From the NCBI GenBank assembly GCA_902570695.1, contig CACFZE010000001.1, positions 124,001-188,000 of the forward strand: a stretch of 64,000 nucleotides of DNA, written 5' to 3'. A program made the translations under genes and the position numbers. This DNA comes from an uncultured Pelagibacteraceae bacterium (GTDB lineage: Bacteria > Pseudomonadota > Alphaproteobacteria > Pelagibacterales > Pelagibacteraceae). Positions 1 to 10,256 of the stretch are shown piece by piece. Below the pieces are notes generated by a model. It did no database searches. It was not told the DNA's origin and was given only the letters and a program-made list of their open reading frames with translations. Within the stretch, counting starts at the first letter, position 1. Every line of letters begins with the position of its first letter.

Positions 1-410
1 TTTTTTAAATAATCAGTTACCAAATGAACAATTACTTCTGTATCTGTTTGGGATTTAAACTTATAGCCTTTATTTTCTAATAACTTTTTTAGAATAGTTG
101 AATTTTCAATTATACCATTGTGAACTACAGATACATCTTCTGATGAATGGGGATGTGCATTTATTGAACTAGGTTTACCATGTGTGGCCCATCTAACGTG
201 TCCGATACCAATAGAGCCAGATATTTTAGTTTGTATTATGTTTTTCTCTAAAGCGTCTACTCTACCCTCACATTTGACCTCATTTATATTTCCATTTGAA
301 AGAGTTGCTAAACCTGCAGAGTCGTAGCCTCTATACTCAAGTTTTTTTAATGAACTTATAATTCTTGGAGTAACCTCTTTAGAGCTTGTAATTCCAACTA
401 TTCCACACAT
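1..410 (-). CDS. glmS: Glutamine--fructose-6-phosphate aminotransferase, N-terminal part (runs off window start)
   Basis: Reverse-strand translation begins MCGIVGITSSKEVTPRIISSLKKLEYRGYDSAGLA (Ntn Cys2 glutaminase domain); start codon at 408-410. Confidence 0.95.
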   Translation of the reverse strand, partial: MCGIVGITSSKEVTPRIISSLKKLEYRGYDSAGLATLSNGNINEVKCEGRVDALEKNIIQTKISGSIGIGHVRWATHGKPSSINAHPHSSEDVSVVHNGIIENSTILKKLLENKGYKFKSQTDTEVIVHLVTDYLK

Positions 411-413
411 TAC

Positions 414-1025
414 TTATAATTTCCTTTTGTAATTTTTCTTTTCTTTTTGATTTGATCTAGTTAACGCCAATGAGCCTTTGCTTACATTTTTAGTAATTAC
501 AGATCCTGCGCCTATAACACTTTTTTCATTTAACGTAACGGGTGCTACTAAAGATGTATTTGAACCTACAAATACTTTATCCTTAATATTTGTTTTACTT
601 TTTTTTCTTCCATCATAATTACAAGTTATTGTTCCAGCTCCAATATTAACTTCCTTCCCCACTAGTGTATCTCCAATATATGATAAATGATTAACTTTAG
701 AATTTTTATTTATTGTAGATTTTTTTACCTCAACAAAATTTCCAATTTTTGATCCAGATTTTATTTTTGTTCCGGGTCTTAAACGTGCATATGGACCTAC
801 ACTTACATCATTATCTATTTTAACGCCCTCAAGATGAGAGAAAGATAAAATTTTTACATTGTTTCCTATTCTCACTTTATCGGCAAACACAACATAAGGT
901 TCTATCTCTACATTTTTTCCAATTTTAGTATCTTTAGAAAAAAAAACTGTCTCAGGCCCCTTCATTTTGACACCTTTTTTTAAAAATTTATCTCTAAGTT
1001 TATTTTGTAAATTTTGACTATTCAT
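414..1025 (-). CDS. GlmU acetyltransferase (left-handed beta-helix) domain as a stand-alone 203-aa protein
   Basis: [34 protein letters not shown] motifs typical of the GlmU C-terminal domain; no uridyltransferase domain. Confidence 0.85.
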   Translation of the reverse strand: MNSQNLQNKLRDKFLKKGVKMKGPETVFFSKDTKIGKNVEIEPYVVFADKVRIGNNVKILSFSHLEGVKIDNDVSVGPYARLRPGTKIKSGSKIGNFVEVKKSTINKNSKVNHLSYIGDTLVGKEVNIGAGTITCNYDGRKKSKTNIKDKVFVGSNTSLVAPVTLNEKSVIGAGSVITKNVSKGSLALTRSNQKEKKNYKRKL

Positions 1026-1094
1026 TAGATAGTTGTATATAACTGGGTATTGATTTAATTAATTCACAATTTATTTCTTATTAATACTTTTTAA

Positions 1095-1775
1095 ATGACA
1101 CAAAAATTCACAGTTCTTTTTGATTTAGATGGTACGTTAGTAGACACAGCACCTGATCTAATGCTTGCTCATAACCATGTTATGAAGAAATTTGGATACC
1201 CCACAAAATCTCTTGATGAACTTAAAAATACTGTTGGTCAAGGAGCTGGGGCAATGATTGGTAGATCTATATGGAGCCAGGCCAAAAAAGAATTAACTTC
1301 GATTAATGAGAAAATTAAAAATGAAATGACAGATGAATTTATTTCTTATTATGGAAAAAATATTTTAAATGAAAGTACTCTGATGCCTGGTGTAAAAGAT
1401 TTTTTAAATTGGTGTAAAAAAGAAAATATATCAATGGCTGTATGTACGAATAAAACAGAACATCTTGCAGTAGATCTTTTAAAAAAAATTGGGATATATG
1501 ATTACTTCGAGTATGTTGCGGGTTATAATACCTTTGATTATTGTAAACCTGATCCGAGACATATAACAACAATCATAGAAATTTTAGATGGTAGTAAAAA
1601 TAAATCAATTATGATTGGTGATAGTGAGTCGGATGCAAATGCAGCAAAAGCGGCGGATATTCCAATGATTTTATTAGAGGATGGATATACTGAAAAAAAT
1701 ATTGATGAAATTTATCATAATCACTTAATAAAAGACTTTGTGGGTGTCGAAAAAATTGTATCTAAATATCTTTAA
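1095..1775 (+). CDS. gph: HAD-family phosphoglycolate phosphatase
   Basis: FDLDGTLVDTAPDL, CTNKTE, GDSESDANAAKAA motifs. Confidence 0.85.
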   Translation: MTQKFTVLFDLDGTLVDTAPDLMLAHNHVMKKFGYPTKSLDELKNTVGQGAGAMIGRSIWSQAKKELTSINEKIKNEMTDEFISYYGKNILNESTLMPGVKDFLNWCKKENISMAVCTNKTEHLAVDLLKKIGIYDYFEYVAGYNTFDYCKPDPRHITTIIEILDGSKNKSIMIGDSESDANAAKAADIPMILLEDGYTEKNIDEIYHNHLIKDFVGVEKIVSKYL

Positions 1776-1828
1776 TATTGATTAATTTATTTTAACTATT
1801 AAAACAAAATCACAAATTAGGAGTTATT

Positions 1829-3331
1829 TTGTTATTACATAGAATTAAAGTATATCCATCAAAAATAAATCTTCCAAAGAAGAAACAGCTTGCTTGGAAA
1901 ATAGCAGAGATAGCAAGTGATAATGCTAAATTAAATAAAAATTCAATAGAAATGGTTATTAATAGAATTATTGATAACGCTTCTGTTGCTATAGCTTCCT
2001 TAAATAGAAGACCTGTAATATCTGCAAGAGAAATGGCAAAAAAGCATGTTAGAAAAAATGGAGCTAATCTTTTTGGCATAAATTCAAAACTTAAATTTGA
2101 TTGTGAATGGGCTGCGTGGGCAAATGGTACTGCTGTTAGAGAATTAGATTTTCATGATACATTTCTAGCGGCTGATTATAGTCATCCTGGTGATAACATT
2201 CCTGCTCTATTAGCAGTAGCACAACAATTAAAAAAAAATGGAAATGATTTATTAAGAGGAATTATAACTGCATATGAGGTGCAAGTTAATCTTGTAAAAG
2301 CTATTTGTCTTCATAAACATAAGGTTGATCATATCGCTCACTTAGGACCGAGTGTTGCGGCTGGTATTGGATCAATGTTAAAATTAAATACAGAAACTAT
2401 TTATCAAGCTGTTCAACAAGCATTACATGTGAGTGTTTCAACAAGACAATCAAGAAAAGGTGAGATTTCAAGTTGGAAAGCTTATGCTCCGGCTCATGCA
2501 GGAAAATTAGCAATTGAAGCTGTTGATAGAACGATGCGAGGTGAAGGAGCTCCAAGTCCTATTTACGAAGGTGAAGATAGTGTAATAGCAAGAATATTAG
2601 ATGGAAAAAATGCTAAATACTTTGTTCCTTTACCTAAAAAAAACGAAGAAAAAAAGGCTATTCTTGAAACATATACAAAAGAATATTCTGCAGAATATCA
2701 AGCTCAAGCGTTAATTGATATTGCAAAGTCACTTAATAAAAAAATTGATAATTTAAATACAATTAAAAAAATAGATATATATACAAGCCATCATACGCAT
2801 TATGTAATAGGAACTGGAGCTAATGATCCACAAAAAATGGATCCTAATGCAAGTAGAGAAACTTTAGATCACTCAATAATGTATATTTTTGCAGTAGCTT
2901 TAGAAGATGCAGATTGGCATCATGTAAAGTCATATACTAAAAAGAGAGCAAATAAAAAAAGTACAATTAAAATATGGAGATCCATTAAAACTCATGAGGA
3001 TAAGAAATGGACGAAAAAATATCACGATCCTGATCCAAAAAAGAAATCTTTTGGAGCAAGGGTTGTTGTAACATTAAATAATGGGAAAAAAGTAATTGAA
3101 GAATTAGAAAGAGCAGATGCTCATCCCTACGGCAATAGACCTTTTGAAAGATCAAATTATATAAATAAATTTAAGATTTTAACTGAAAATATAATTTCAA
3201 AAAAAGAAAGTGATAGATTTTTAAAAGATGTTCAAAATTTAAAAAAATTAAAAAATAATCAACTAACAAAACTAAATATTGAAGTAAGTAAAAGATATTT
3301 AAAATCGAATAATAAAAGAGGAATATTTTAG
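1829..3331 (+). CDS. prpD: 2-methylcitrate dehydratase (MmgE/PrpD family)
   Basis: PrpD-like sequence, TTG start; followed by prpB and prpC. Confidence 0.9.
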   Translation: MLLHRIKVYPSKINLPKKKQLAWKIAEIASDNAKLNKNSIEMVINRIIDNASVAIASLNRRPVISAREMAKKHVRKNGANLFGINSKLKFDCEWAAWANGTAVRELDFHDTFLAADYSHPGDNIPALLAVAQQLKKNGNDLLRGIITAYEVQVNLVKAICLHKHKVDHIAHLGPSVAAGIGSMLKLNTETIYQAVQQALHVSVSTRQSRKGEISSWKAYAPAHAGKLAIEAVDRTMRGEGAPSPIYEGEDSVIARILDGKNAKYFVPLPKKNEEKKAILETYTKEYSAEYQAQALIDIAKSLNKKIDNLNTIKKIDIYTSHHTHYVIGTGANDPQKMDPNASRETLDHSIMYIFAVALEDADWHHVKSYTKKRANKKSTIKIWRSIKTHEDKKWTKKYHDPDPKKKSFGARVVVTLNNGKKVIEELERADAHPYGNRPFERSNYINKFKILTENIISKKESDRFLKDVQNLKKLKNNQLTKLNIEVSKRYLKSNNKRGIF

Positions 3332-4227
3332 TGCACTTCATTGAAAAAAAACCTGAAGAAAAAAGAATTTATTTAGATAATAAACTTAAATCTAATAAAA
3401 TTTTGAGAATACCTGGTGCATATAATCCATTAACAGCAAAAGTTATTGAAGAAATTGGATATGATGGAGTTTATGTATCTGGAGGTGTTATGTCTAATGA
3501 CCTAGGTTATCCAGATATAGGATTAACAACTCTTAATGATGTCAGTAACAGATCAAAACAAATTGCACGTGTTACAAATCTTCCGACCATTGTTGATGTC
3601 GATACTGGTTTTAAATCTTGTAAAGAAACTGTTCAAACATTTGAAAGTTTTGGTATTTCAGCAATTCATTTAGAAGATCAGATTGAACAGAAAAGATGTG
3701 GACATCTAGACAATAAAGAATTGATATCAAAAGAGGATATGACAAAAAAAATCAAAGAATGTGTAGAAGCAAGATCGGACAAAAATTTTAAAATCATAGC
3801 ACGTTCTGATGCTAAAAACGTAGAAGGTATTGATAAAATGATTGATCGTTGCAAATCCTATATTGATGCAGGTGCAGAAATAGTTTTTCCAGAAGCATTA
3901 AAAGATGAATCTGAGTTTGAAAAAGTTAGAAAATCACTAGATTGTTATCTTTTAGCCAATATGACTGAGTTTGGTAAATCGAAGCTGCTAGATTTTAAAC
4001 AATTAGAAGAGATTGGTTACAATATTGTAATTTATCCAGTTACTACACAAAGATTAGCAATGAAAAGTGTTGAGGATGGTCTACGTGCCATTTTTGCGGA
4101 TGGACATCAAAATAATATTATAGATAAGATGCAAACCAGAAAAAGACTATATGATCTTGTTGAGTATGAAAAATATAACTCTTTAGATGAAAAGATATAT
4201 AACTTTAGTACAGAGGGACATGAATAA
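3331..4227 (+). CDS. prpB: Methylisocitrate lyase
   Basis: ICL/PEPM fold: GAYNPLTAKVIEEIGYDGVYVSGG, DVDTGF, HLEDQIEQKRCGH; GTG start. Confidence 0.9.
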   Translation: MHFIEKKPEEKRIYLDNKLKSNKILRIPGAYNPLTAKVIEEIGYDGVYVSGGVMSNDLGYPDIGLTTLNDVSNRSKQIARVTNLPTIVDVDTGFKSCKETVQTFESFGISAIHLEDQIEQKRCGHLDNKELISKEDMTKKIKECVEARSDKNFKIIARSDAKNVEGIDKMIDRCKSYIDAGAEIVFPEALKDESEFEKVRKSLDCYLLANMTEFGKSKLLDFKQLEEIGYNIVIYPVTTQRLAMKSVEDGLRAIFADGHQNNIIDKMQTRKRLYDLVEYEKYNSLDEKIYNFSTEGHE

Positions 4228-5351
4228 TGAGTGAAGAAGTTAAAAAAGGTTTATTAGGAATTGTTGTTGATGAAACAGAAGTTTCTAAAGTTATGCCCGA
4301 AATTAACTCTTTAACTTATAGGGGTTATGCTGTTCAAGATCTGTGTGAATTTTGTAGATTTGAAGAAGCTGCATATTTGATTTTAAAAGGTGATTTGCCA
4401 AATACTATTCAGTTAAGACAATTTGAAAAAATTGAGCGAGGACATAGAGATTTGTCGAAAAATCTTTACGAAATAATTAAACACATGCCAAAAAAGTCTC
4501 ATCCTATGGATGTCGCCCGAACCGCAGTTAGTGTGATGGGACTTGAAGATAAAGAAACTACTGATAATTCTCCAGAAGCAAATACAAGAAAAGCTTTAAG
4601 AATTTTAGCCAAAACTCCAACTGCTTTAGCTGCCTTTTACAGAATTAGAAAAGGCAAGAAGATTATTAAACCAAAAAAAGATCTAACATTTGCAGAAAAC
4701 TTTTTCTATATGTGTTTTGGAAAAGTTCCTCAAAAGGAAATTGTAAAAGCATTTGATGTATCTTTAATTTTATATGCAGAACATAGTTTTAATGTTTCAA
4801 CTTTTACAGCTAGAACAATAACTAGCAGTTTATCTGATATTCATGGTGCAATAACAGGAGCTATAGCAAGTTTAAAAGGACCCTTGCACGGCGGAGCCAA
4901 CGAGGAAGTTATGCATATGATGAATAAAATTAAAAAACCTGAGAATGCCTTAAAATGGATTAATAATGCATTAAAGAAAAAAGAAGTTGTAATGGGATTT
5001 GGACATAGAGTTTATAAAAGTGGGGACTCTAGAGTTCCTACTATGAAAGAATATTTCAAAAAAGTAGCAAAACTTAAAAAAGATACAAAATTTTTAAAAA
5101 TTTATGAAATAGTTGAGAAAGTTATGATTAATAAAAAAAATATTCATCCAAACGTAGATTATCCAACCGGTCCAACTTATCATTTAATGGGATTTGATAC
5201 TGATTTCTTTACACCAATATTTGTAATTTCAAGAATTACAGGTTGGTCGGCTCATATAATGGAACAACATTCTTCGAATAAATTAATAAGACCTTTAGCT
5301 AAATACAAGGGCAGTAAATATCGTAAGGTAATGCTTCTAAATCACAGATAA
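4227..5351 (+). CDS. prpC: 2-methylcitrate synthase / citrate synthase family
   Basis: Citrate synthase motifs (GPLHGGANE, GFGHRVYKSGDSR) in a prpDBC context. Confidence 0.88.
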   Translation: MSEEVKKGLLGIVVDETEVSKVMPEINSLTYRGYAVQDLCEFCRFEEAAYLILKGDLPNTIQLRQFEKIERGHRDLSKNLYEIIKHMPKKSHPMDVARTAVSVMGLEDKETTDNSPEANTRKALRILAKTPTALAAFYRIRKGKKIIKPKKDLTFAENFFYMCFGKVPQKEIVKAFDVSLILYAEHSFNVSTFTARTITSSLSDIHGAITGAIASLKGPLHGGANEEVMHMMNKIKKPENALKWINNALKKKEVVMGFGHRVYKSGDSRVPTMKEYFKKVAKLKKDTKFLKIYEIVEKVMINKKNIHPNVDYPTGPTYHLMGFDTDFFTPIFVISRITGWSAHIMEQHSSNKLIRPLAKYKGSKYRKVMLLNHR

Positions 5352-5353
5352 GA

Positions 5354-5602
5354 TTACTTAATTTGTTTTTCCTTAAATAAAGAGATACCTTTTTCAACTT
5401 TATTTTTATAAGACATTTTAAAACTTTTAAGTTGCCAACCAGTTAATCTATTTTCAATTTCTTTCAAATTATTATTTTTCCATTCGTCAGTGGTAATTGG
5501 ATCCTTCCAGATTTTTTTTTCTTCATCGGATCTACCACAACCATAGCATAATCCAGATACTGGATCAGTTTTACAAATACTTATACAGGGACTTACTATC
5601 AC
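5354..5602 (-). CDS. DUF1289 family small Cys-containing protein
   Basis: SPCISICKTDPVSGLCYGCGR motif. Confidence 0.75.
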   Translation of the reverse strand: MIVSPCISICKTDPVSGLCYGCGRSDEEKKIWKDPITTDEWKNNNLKEIENRLTGWQLKSFKMSYKNKVEKGISLFKEKQIK

Positions 5603-5608
5603 TTAATC

Positions 5609-6631
5609 CTAGGAGAAAGCGTCTATCCAGTTACCTTGCGTAGATGCTTTTGAATATTCAGTAGCTCTACCTTCAAAGAAGTTCATATGCTCTACTGCAT
5701 TTAACATCGTATCTAACCATGTTAATGGATTTTTCTGAACATCATATATTGGTTCAAGACCTAACTGAGTTAATCTTCTGTTTCCAATGAACCTTATATA
5801 ATCTTTAACTTCTTGAGCAGTTAAACCTTGCATTGGACCCATTTCAAAAGCTAGATCAATAAACGCATCTTCGTGTTCAATTATAGTTCTGCAAGCTTCA
5901 TAAAGTTCTTTTTTAAGTTTTGGCGTCCAAATCTCAGGATTTTCTTTAATGAACTCTTTAAAAATTCTAATCATAGAATTACAATGAAGAGTTTCATCTC
6001 TTACCGACCAAGTAACTATCTGACCCATTCCTTTGAGTTTGTTGTGTCTTGGGAAGTTTAATAAAATTGCAAAACTTGCAAATAACTGAAGGCCTTCTGT
6101 GAAAGCACTAAATACTGCAACAGTTTTTGCGATATCTTCTTTTGAATTTACATTAAAGTTTTGCATGTAATCATATTTATCTTTCATCTCTTTGTATTTC
6201 ATGAATGCAGAATATTCAGATTCTGGCATTCCGATAGTATCTAATAGATGTGAATAAGCTGCTACATGAACTGTTTCCATGGATGCAAATGCTGTCATCA
6301 TCATTAAAACTTCTGTAGGTTTAAATACAGTTGTGTAATGTCTTAAATAACAGTTATTAACTTCAACATCTGCTTGAGTAAAAAATCTAAAAATTTGTGT
6401 TAATAAATTTTTTTCTGATTCTGAAAGATTTTTTTGCCAATCTCTGACGTCATCGCCAAGTGGAACTTCTTCTGGTAACCAATGAATTCTTTGTTGAGTT
6501 AACCAAGCATCATAACACCATGGGTATCTGAATGGTTTATAAACTGGGTTCTCAACTAATAGACCCATTTTCTTTGGTTCTATAATTTTTTGTTTTGTAT
6601 CTTTTAGACTTTCTACTGACATGATAAACAC
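5609..6631 (-). CDS. nrdB: Ribonucleoside-diphosphate reductase beta subunit (class I); probable start at 6622 (MSVESL)
   Basis: Diiron ligands (ETVHVAAYSH, EGLQLF, RDETLH) and the radical Tyr position. Confidence 0.93.
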   Translation of the reverse strand: MFIMSVESLKDTKQKIIEPKKMGLLVENPVYKPFRYPWCYDAWLTQQRIHWLPEEVPLGDDVRDWQKNLSESEKNLLTQIFRFFTQADVEVNNCYLRHYTTVFKPTEVLMMMTAFASMETVHVAAYSHLLDTIGMPESEYSAFMKYKEMKDKYDYMQNFNVNSKEDIAKTVAVFSAFTEGLQLFASFAILLNFPRHNKLKGMGQIVTWSVRDETLHCNSMIRIFKEFIKENPEIWTPKLKKELYEACRTIIEHEDAFIDLAFEMGPMQGLTAQEVKDYIRFIGNRRLTQLGLEPIYDVQKNPLTWLDTMLNAVEHMNFFEGRATEYSKASTQGNWIDAFS

Positions 6632-8550
6632 TCCTCATATTCTGGTTGTTGATTTTCTTGTTTCTTAGATTTGTAAACATTTGCAGTTACATCTGTAGAA
6701 TTCGCATCGTTTACGTTTTCTGCTCTTTGTATTGATTTAGATCTGCAGTAATAAAGGCTCTTCAATCCTTTTTTCCAAGCTTGGAAATGAATTTGGTGTA
6801 AGTCCCTTTTATGAATATCTGCAGGTATAAATATATTTATTGATTGTGCTTGTGAAATATGAGGAGTTCTATCTGCACCTAACTCCACGATCCATTTCTG
6901 GTCTAATTCAAAAGCTGTTTTAAATACGTCTTTTTCTTGTTGTGTTAAAAAATCAAGATGAGAAACAGAGCCTTGATTAGTTGTTATGCTTGACCAAGTT
7001 TCATCATCATTTTTACCGTGCTTCTCTAATAATTTACTTAGATATTTATTTCTAACATTAAATGATCCAGACAAAGTTTTATGTGTATAACTATTTGCTG
7101 CAATTGGCTCAACTCCTGGAGAAGTTCCACCACAAATAATTGAAATTGAAGCAGTTGGAGCAATTGCAGTTTTATTTGAAAATCTTTCATTAATTCCATA
7201 ATCAGCAGCATCTGGACATGCACCTCTTTCATCAGCCAAATCTTTTGAAGCTTGATCAACTTGTTTTTGGATACTTTCAAATATTTTTTTATTCCAAACT
7301 TTGCTCATTACTGACTCAAAAGGAATCATTTTTTGTTGGAAGAATGAATGAAGTCCCATAACACCTAGACCAACACTTCTCTCTTTTAATGCTGAATAAA
7401 CTGCATCACTAAATGACTCAGGTGCTTTTTCAGTAAAATCAGTTAATACATTGTCTAAAAATCTCATTACATCTGGAACAAAATTTTCATCGTCTTTCCA
7501 TTCGTCATAAGTTTCTAAATTTAAAGATGATAAACAACATACTGCCGTTCTATCTCTACCCTCTTTATCAATTCCTGTTGGTAAAGTTATTTCACTGCAC
7601 AAGTTAGATGTCTTAACAGTTAAACCAGCCAGTTTATGATGTTGAGGTATCATTCTATTAACTGTATCAATGAAAACAATATAAGGTTCTCCAGTTTCAA
7701 TTCTTGCAGTTAATAATCTAATCCATAAATTTCTTGCAGAAACAGTAGCTTGTACTGATTGATCTTTTGGACTTTTTAGTGCCCATTGTTCGTCTAACTC
7801 AACAGCTCTCATAAATGCATCTGAAACTAAAACACCGTGGTGTAAATTTAATGATCTTCTATTTGGATCACCACCTGTTGGTCTTCTCATTTCAATAAAT
7901 TCTTCTATCTCTGGATGATCAATTGGAAGATAACAAGCTGCCGATCCTCTTCTTAAAGAACCTTGACTGATTGCCATTGTCAAAGAGTCCATAACTTTTA
8001 TAAAAGGAATTATTCCTGAAGTTTTTCCAACTCTTCCTATTTTTTCTCCAATAGATCTTAAATTACCCCAATAACTTCCAATACCTCCGCCTTTAGCTGC
8101 TAACCAAACATTCTCACTCCAAAGATCCAATATTCCGGTTAAGCTATCACCTGCTTCATTTAAGAAACAAGAAATTGGTAAACCTCTCTTTGTTCCACCA
8201 TTTGATAGAACTGGTGTGGCTGGCATAAACCATAAATTGCTAATGTAGTTATATAATCTTTGCGCGTGTAAGTTGTCATCCGCATAATGACTTGCAACTC
8301 TTGCAAATAAATCTTGGAAAGACTCGTTTTCCCCAAGGTATCTGTCGCTTAATGTTGCTCTTCCAAAATCTGTTAAATTACTATCTCTCGATCTATCAAT
8401 TTTAATAGTTATTCCCTTAGAATTTTGAAACAACTCTGTGTTGTTATTTAGTGAAAATAAGTCTGGTCTTTTGTCATTATTGCTGATTTTTTCCGCTGGT
8501 TTATAATCAGAGACAGCCTTCCTGATTGCCTGAGACAATATTTTGTTCAT
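6613..8550 (-). CDS. nrdA: Ribonucleoside-diphosphate reductase alpha subunit (class I)
   Basis: SNLCSEI, PTASISIICGGTSPGVEP, C-terminal CLSCQ; adjacent to nrdB. Confidence 0.93.
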   Translation of the reverse strand: MNKILSQAIRKAVSDYKPAEKISNNDKRPDLFSLNNNTELFQNSKGITIKIDRSRDSNLTDFGRATLSDRYLGENESFQDLFARVASHYADDNLHAQRLYNYISNLWFMPATPVLSNGGTKRGLPISCFLNEAGDSLTGILDLWSENVWLAAKGGGIGSYWGNLRSIGEKIGRVGKTSGIIPFIKVMDSLTMAISQGSLRRGSAACYLPIDHPEIEEFIEMRRPTGGDPNRRSLNLHHGVLVSDAFMRAVELDEQWALKSPKDQSVQATVSARNLWIRLLTARIETGEPYIVFIDTVNRMIPQHHKLAGLTVKTSNLCSEITLPTGIDKEGRDRTAVCCLSSLNLETYDEWKDDENFVPDVMRFLDNVLTDFTEKAPESFSDAVYSALKERSVGLGVMGLHSFFQQKMIPFESVMSKVWNKKIFESIQKQVDQASKDLADERGACPDAADYGINERFSNKTAIAPTASISIICGGTSPGVEPIAANSYTHKTLSGSFNVRNKYLSKLLEKHGKNDDETWSSITTNQGSVSHLDFLTQQEKDVFKTAFELDQKWIVELGADRTPHISQAQSINIFIPADIHKRDLHQIHFQAWKKGLKSLYYCRSKSIQRAENVNDANSTDVTANVYKSKKQENQQPEYEECLSCQ

Positions 8551-8590
8551 TAAACTCCCTTTTTATCTTTATACTAAAAAATCTAGTAAA

Positions 8591-8606
8591 TAACTAGATG
8601 TAGTGT
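8591..8606 (-). promoter_or_regulatory. NrdR-like box 2 (ACACTACATCTAGTTA on the minus strand)
   Basis: About 12/16 match to the recalled NrdR box acaCTATATATAGTgt; 15 nt from a second box; upstream of nrdA. Confidence 0.6.
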
Positions 8607-8621
8607 GTAGATTTACCTGAT

Positions 8622-8637
8622 ATACTATATAAATTGT
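8622..8637 (-). promoter_or_regulatory. NrdR-like box 1 (ACAATTTATATAGTAT on the minus strand)
   Basis: About 12/16 match; 31-nt start-to-start spacing from the second box, as typical for tandem NrdR sites. Confidence 0.6.
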
Positions 8638-8711
8638 AAATCAATAGAACATTTATAGAACTTATTAAATATTTATCAATAAAAATTTTAAAAAAATGTA
8701 CATATATCCAC

Positions 8712-10166
8712 ATGAATAATTCAGGAAAAATTGATCCCTATGGATTTCGGGAATATGACGCACGATGGGTATACGAAAAAGACATAGATGATGACGGAAT
8801 CGTTCAACTTGGTAAAGGTCTTGGAACTCAAATAATTAATCATACTAAGAAAAACAATCCCAGGATTATAGTTGGCCAAGATTACAGATCTTACAGTGAA
8901 CATATCAAAGAAAAATTAAAAGAAGGTTTGGTTTCAACTGGATGCAAAATCGAAGATATAGGATTATCCTTATCTCCTATGGTTTACTTTGCACAATTTA
9001 ATTTAGACTCGGATGCAATAGCTATGGTTACAGCTAGCCATAATGAAAATGGTTGGACAGGTGTAAAAATGGGTATCAAAAAAGGACTTACTCATGCACC
9101 TGAAGAAATGAAAGAACTAAAAGATATTACTCTAAATCAAAAATTTATTAACGGTGAGGGCAATATAAATAAAATTGATGGTTTCCAGGACGTTTATAAA
9201 AATGATTTAATAACAAAAAATCCATTAAATAAAAAAATTAAAGTAGTAGTTGCTTGTGGCAATGGAACAGCAGGGATATTTGCACCAGAAATTTTAAGAA
9301 GTATTGGGTGCGAAGTAATTGAACTTGATTGTGAACTTGATTGGACTTTTCCAAAATACAACCCAAATCCTGAAGATTTAGAAATGTTACATGCAATTTC
9401 AAAAGCTGTAAAAGAAAATAATGCTGATATTGGATTTGGTTTTGATGGAGATGGAGATAGAGTTGGAGTTATCGATGATAAAGGTAATGAAATCTTTTCA
9501 GACAAAATAGGGCTATTAATTGCTAGAAATCTTTCAAAAGATCATAAAAATAGTAAATTTATAGTTGATGTAAAATCGACAGGACTTTATTCCAATGACA
9601 AAATATTAAATGAAAATAAATGTGAAACAATTTATTGGAAAACTGGTCATTCTCATATCAAAAGAAAGGTAAACACCGATAACGCTTTAGCAGGATTTGA
9701 AAAAAGTGGCCATTTCTTTTTTAATAAACCTTTGGGATATGGCTATGATGATGGAATTAATTCATCAATACAGGTCTGTAAGTTGCTCGATAAAAATAAC
9801 AAAAAAATGAGTGAAATACTTGGTGAATTACCAACGACTTATCAAAGTCCAACTATGGCTCCTTATTGTAAAGACAGCGAAAAATATGAAGTAGTTGAGA
9901 ATTTAGTTAAAGAAATAACAAATATCAAAGAAAATAAAACTAAAGTAGATAATCAAGAAATTAGAAAAATATTAACTGTTAATGGAGTAAGATTTTCTTT
10001 TGATGATGGTTCTTGGGGTTTAATAAGAGCATCTTCAAATAAACCCTCTTTAGTTGTAGTTACTGAAAGTCCAACCTCTGAAGATAGAAAAAAGAAAATT
10101 TTTGACTTTATTGATAATCTGCTTCAACAAACTGGAAAAGTTGGGGATTACGATCAAAAAATTTAA
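8712..10166 (+). CDS. Phosphomannomutase/phosphoglucomutase
   Basis: TASHNENGWTGVKMG, GFDGDGDRVGVID, GFEKSGHFFF motifs. Confidence 0.9.
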   Translation: MNNSGKIDPYGFREYDARWVYEKDIDDDGIVQLGKGLGTQIINHTKKNNPRIIVGQDYRSYSEHIKEKLKEGLVSTGCKIEDIGLSLSPMVYFAQFNLDSDAIAMVTASHNENGWTGVKMGIKKGLTHAPEEMKELKDITLNQKFINGEGNINKIDGFQDVYKNDLITKNPLNKKIKVVVACGNGTAGIFAPEILRSIGCEVIELDCELDWTFPKYNPNPEDLEMLHAISKAVKENNADIGFGFDGDGDRVGVIDDKGNEIFSDKIGLLIARNLSKDHKNSKFIVDVKSTGLYSNDKILNENKCETIYWKTGHSHIKRKVNTDNALAGFEKSGHFFFNKPLGYGYDDGINSSIQVCKLLDKNNKKMSEILGELPTTYQSPTMAPYCKDSEKYEVVENLVKEITNIKENKTKVDNQEIRKILTVNGVRFSFDDGSWGLIRASSNKPSLVVVTESPTSEDRKKKIFDFIDNLLQQTGKVGDYDQKI

Positions 10167-10219
10167 AATTCAATTATAAAGAGTAAAGAAAAAATTAGAG
10201 AATCGGTTAATATATACTT

Positions 10220-10256
10220 GAGGTGGCGGAGGGAGACTGAAACCACCTCGTCTCCT
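10220..10256. other. GC-rich overlapping inverted repeats between convergent genes (candidate structured RNA or terminator)
   Basis: GAGGTGG(10220-10226)/CCACCTC(10243-10249) interleaved with GGAGAC(10232-10237)/GTCTCC(10250-10255). Confidence 0.6.

Noticed and set aside
1339-1572. Antisense ORF inside gph
   Set aside because: No recognisable domain; overlaps a well-supported gene. The same reasoning applies to other antisense ORFs in the track such as 1810-2079, 5873-6061, 9194-9505, 13927-14136, 14356-14574, 26133-26414, 26423-26755, 36782-37135 and 51547-51819.
7038-7280. Same-strand alternate-frame ORF inside nrdA
   Set aside because: Low-complexity Leu/Gln/Lys translation in a shifted frame of a clear nrdA coding region.
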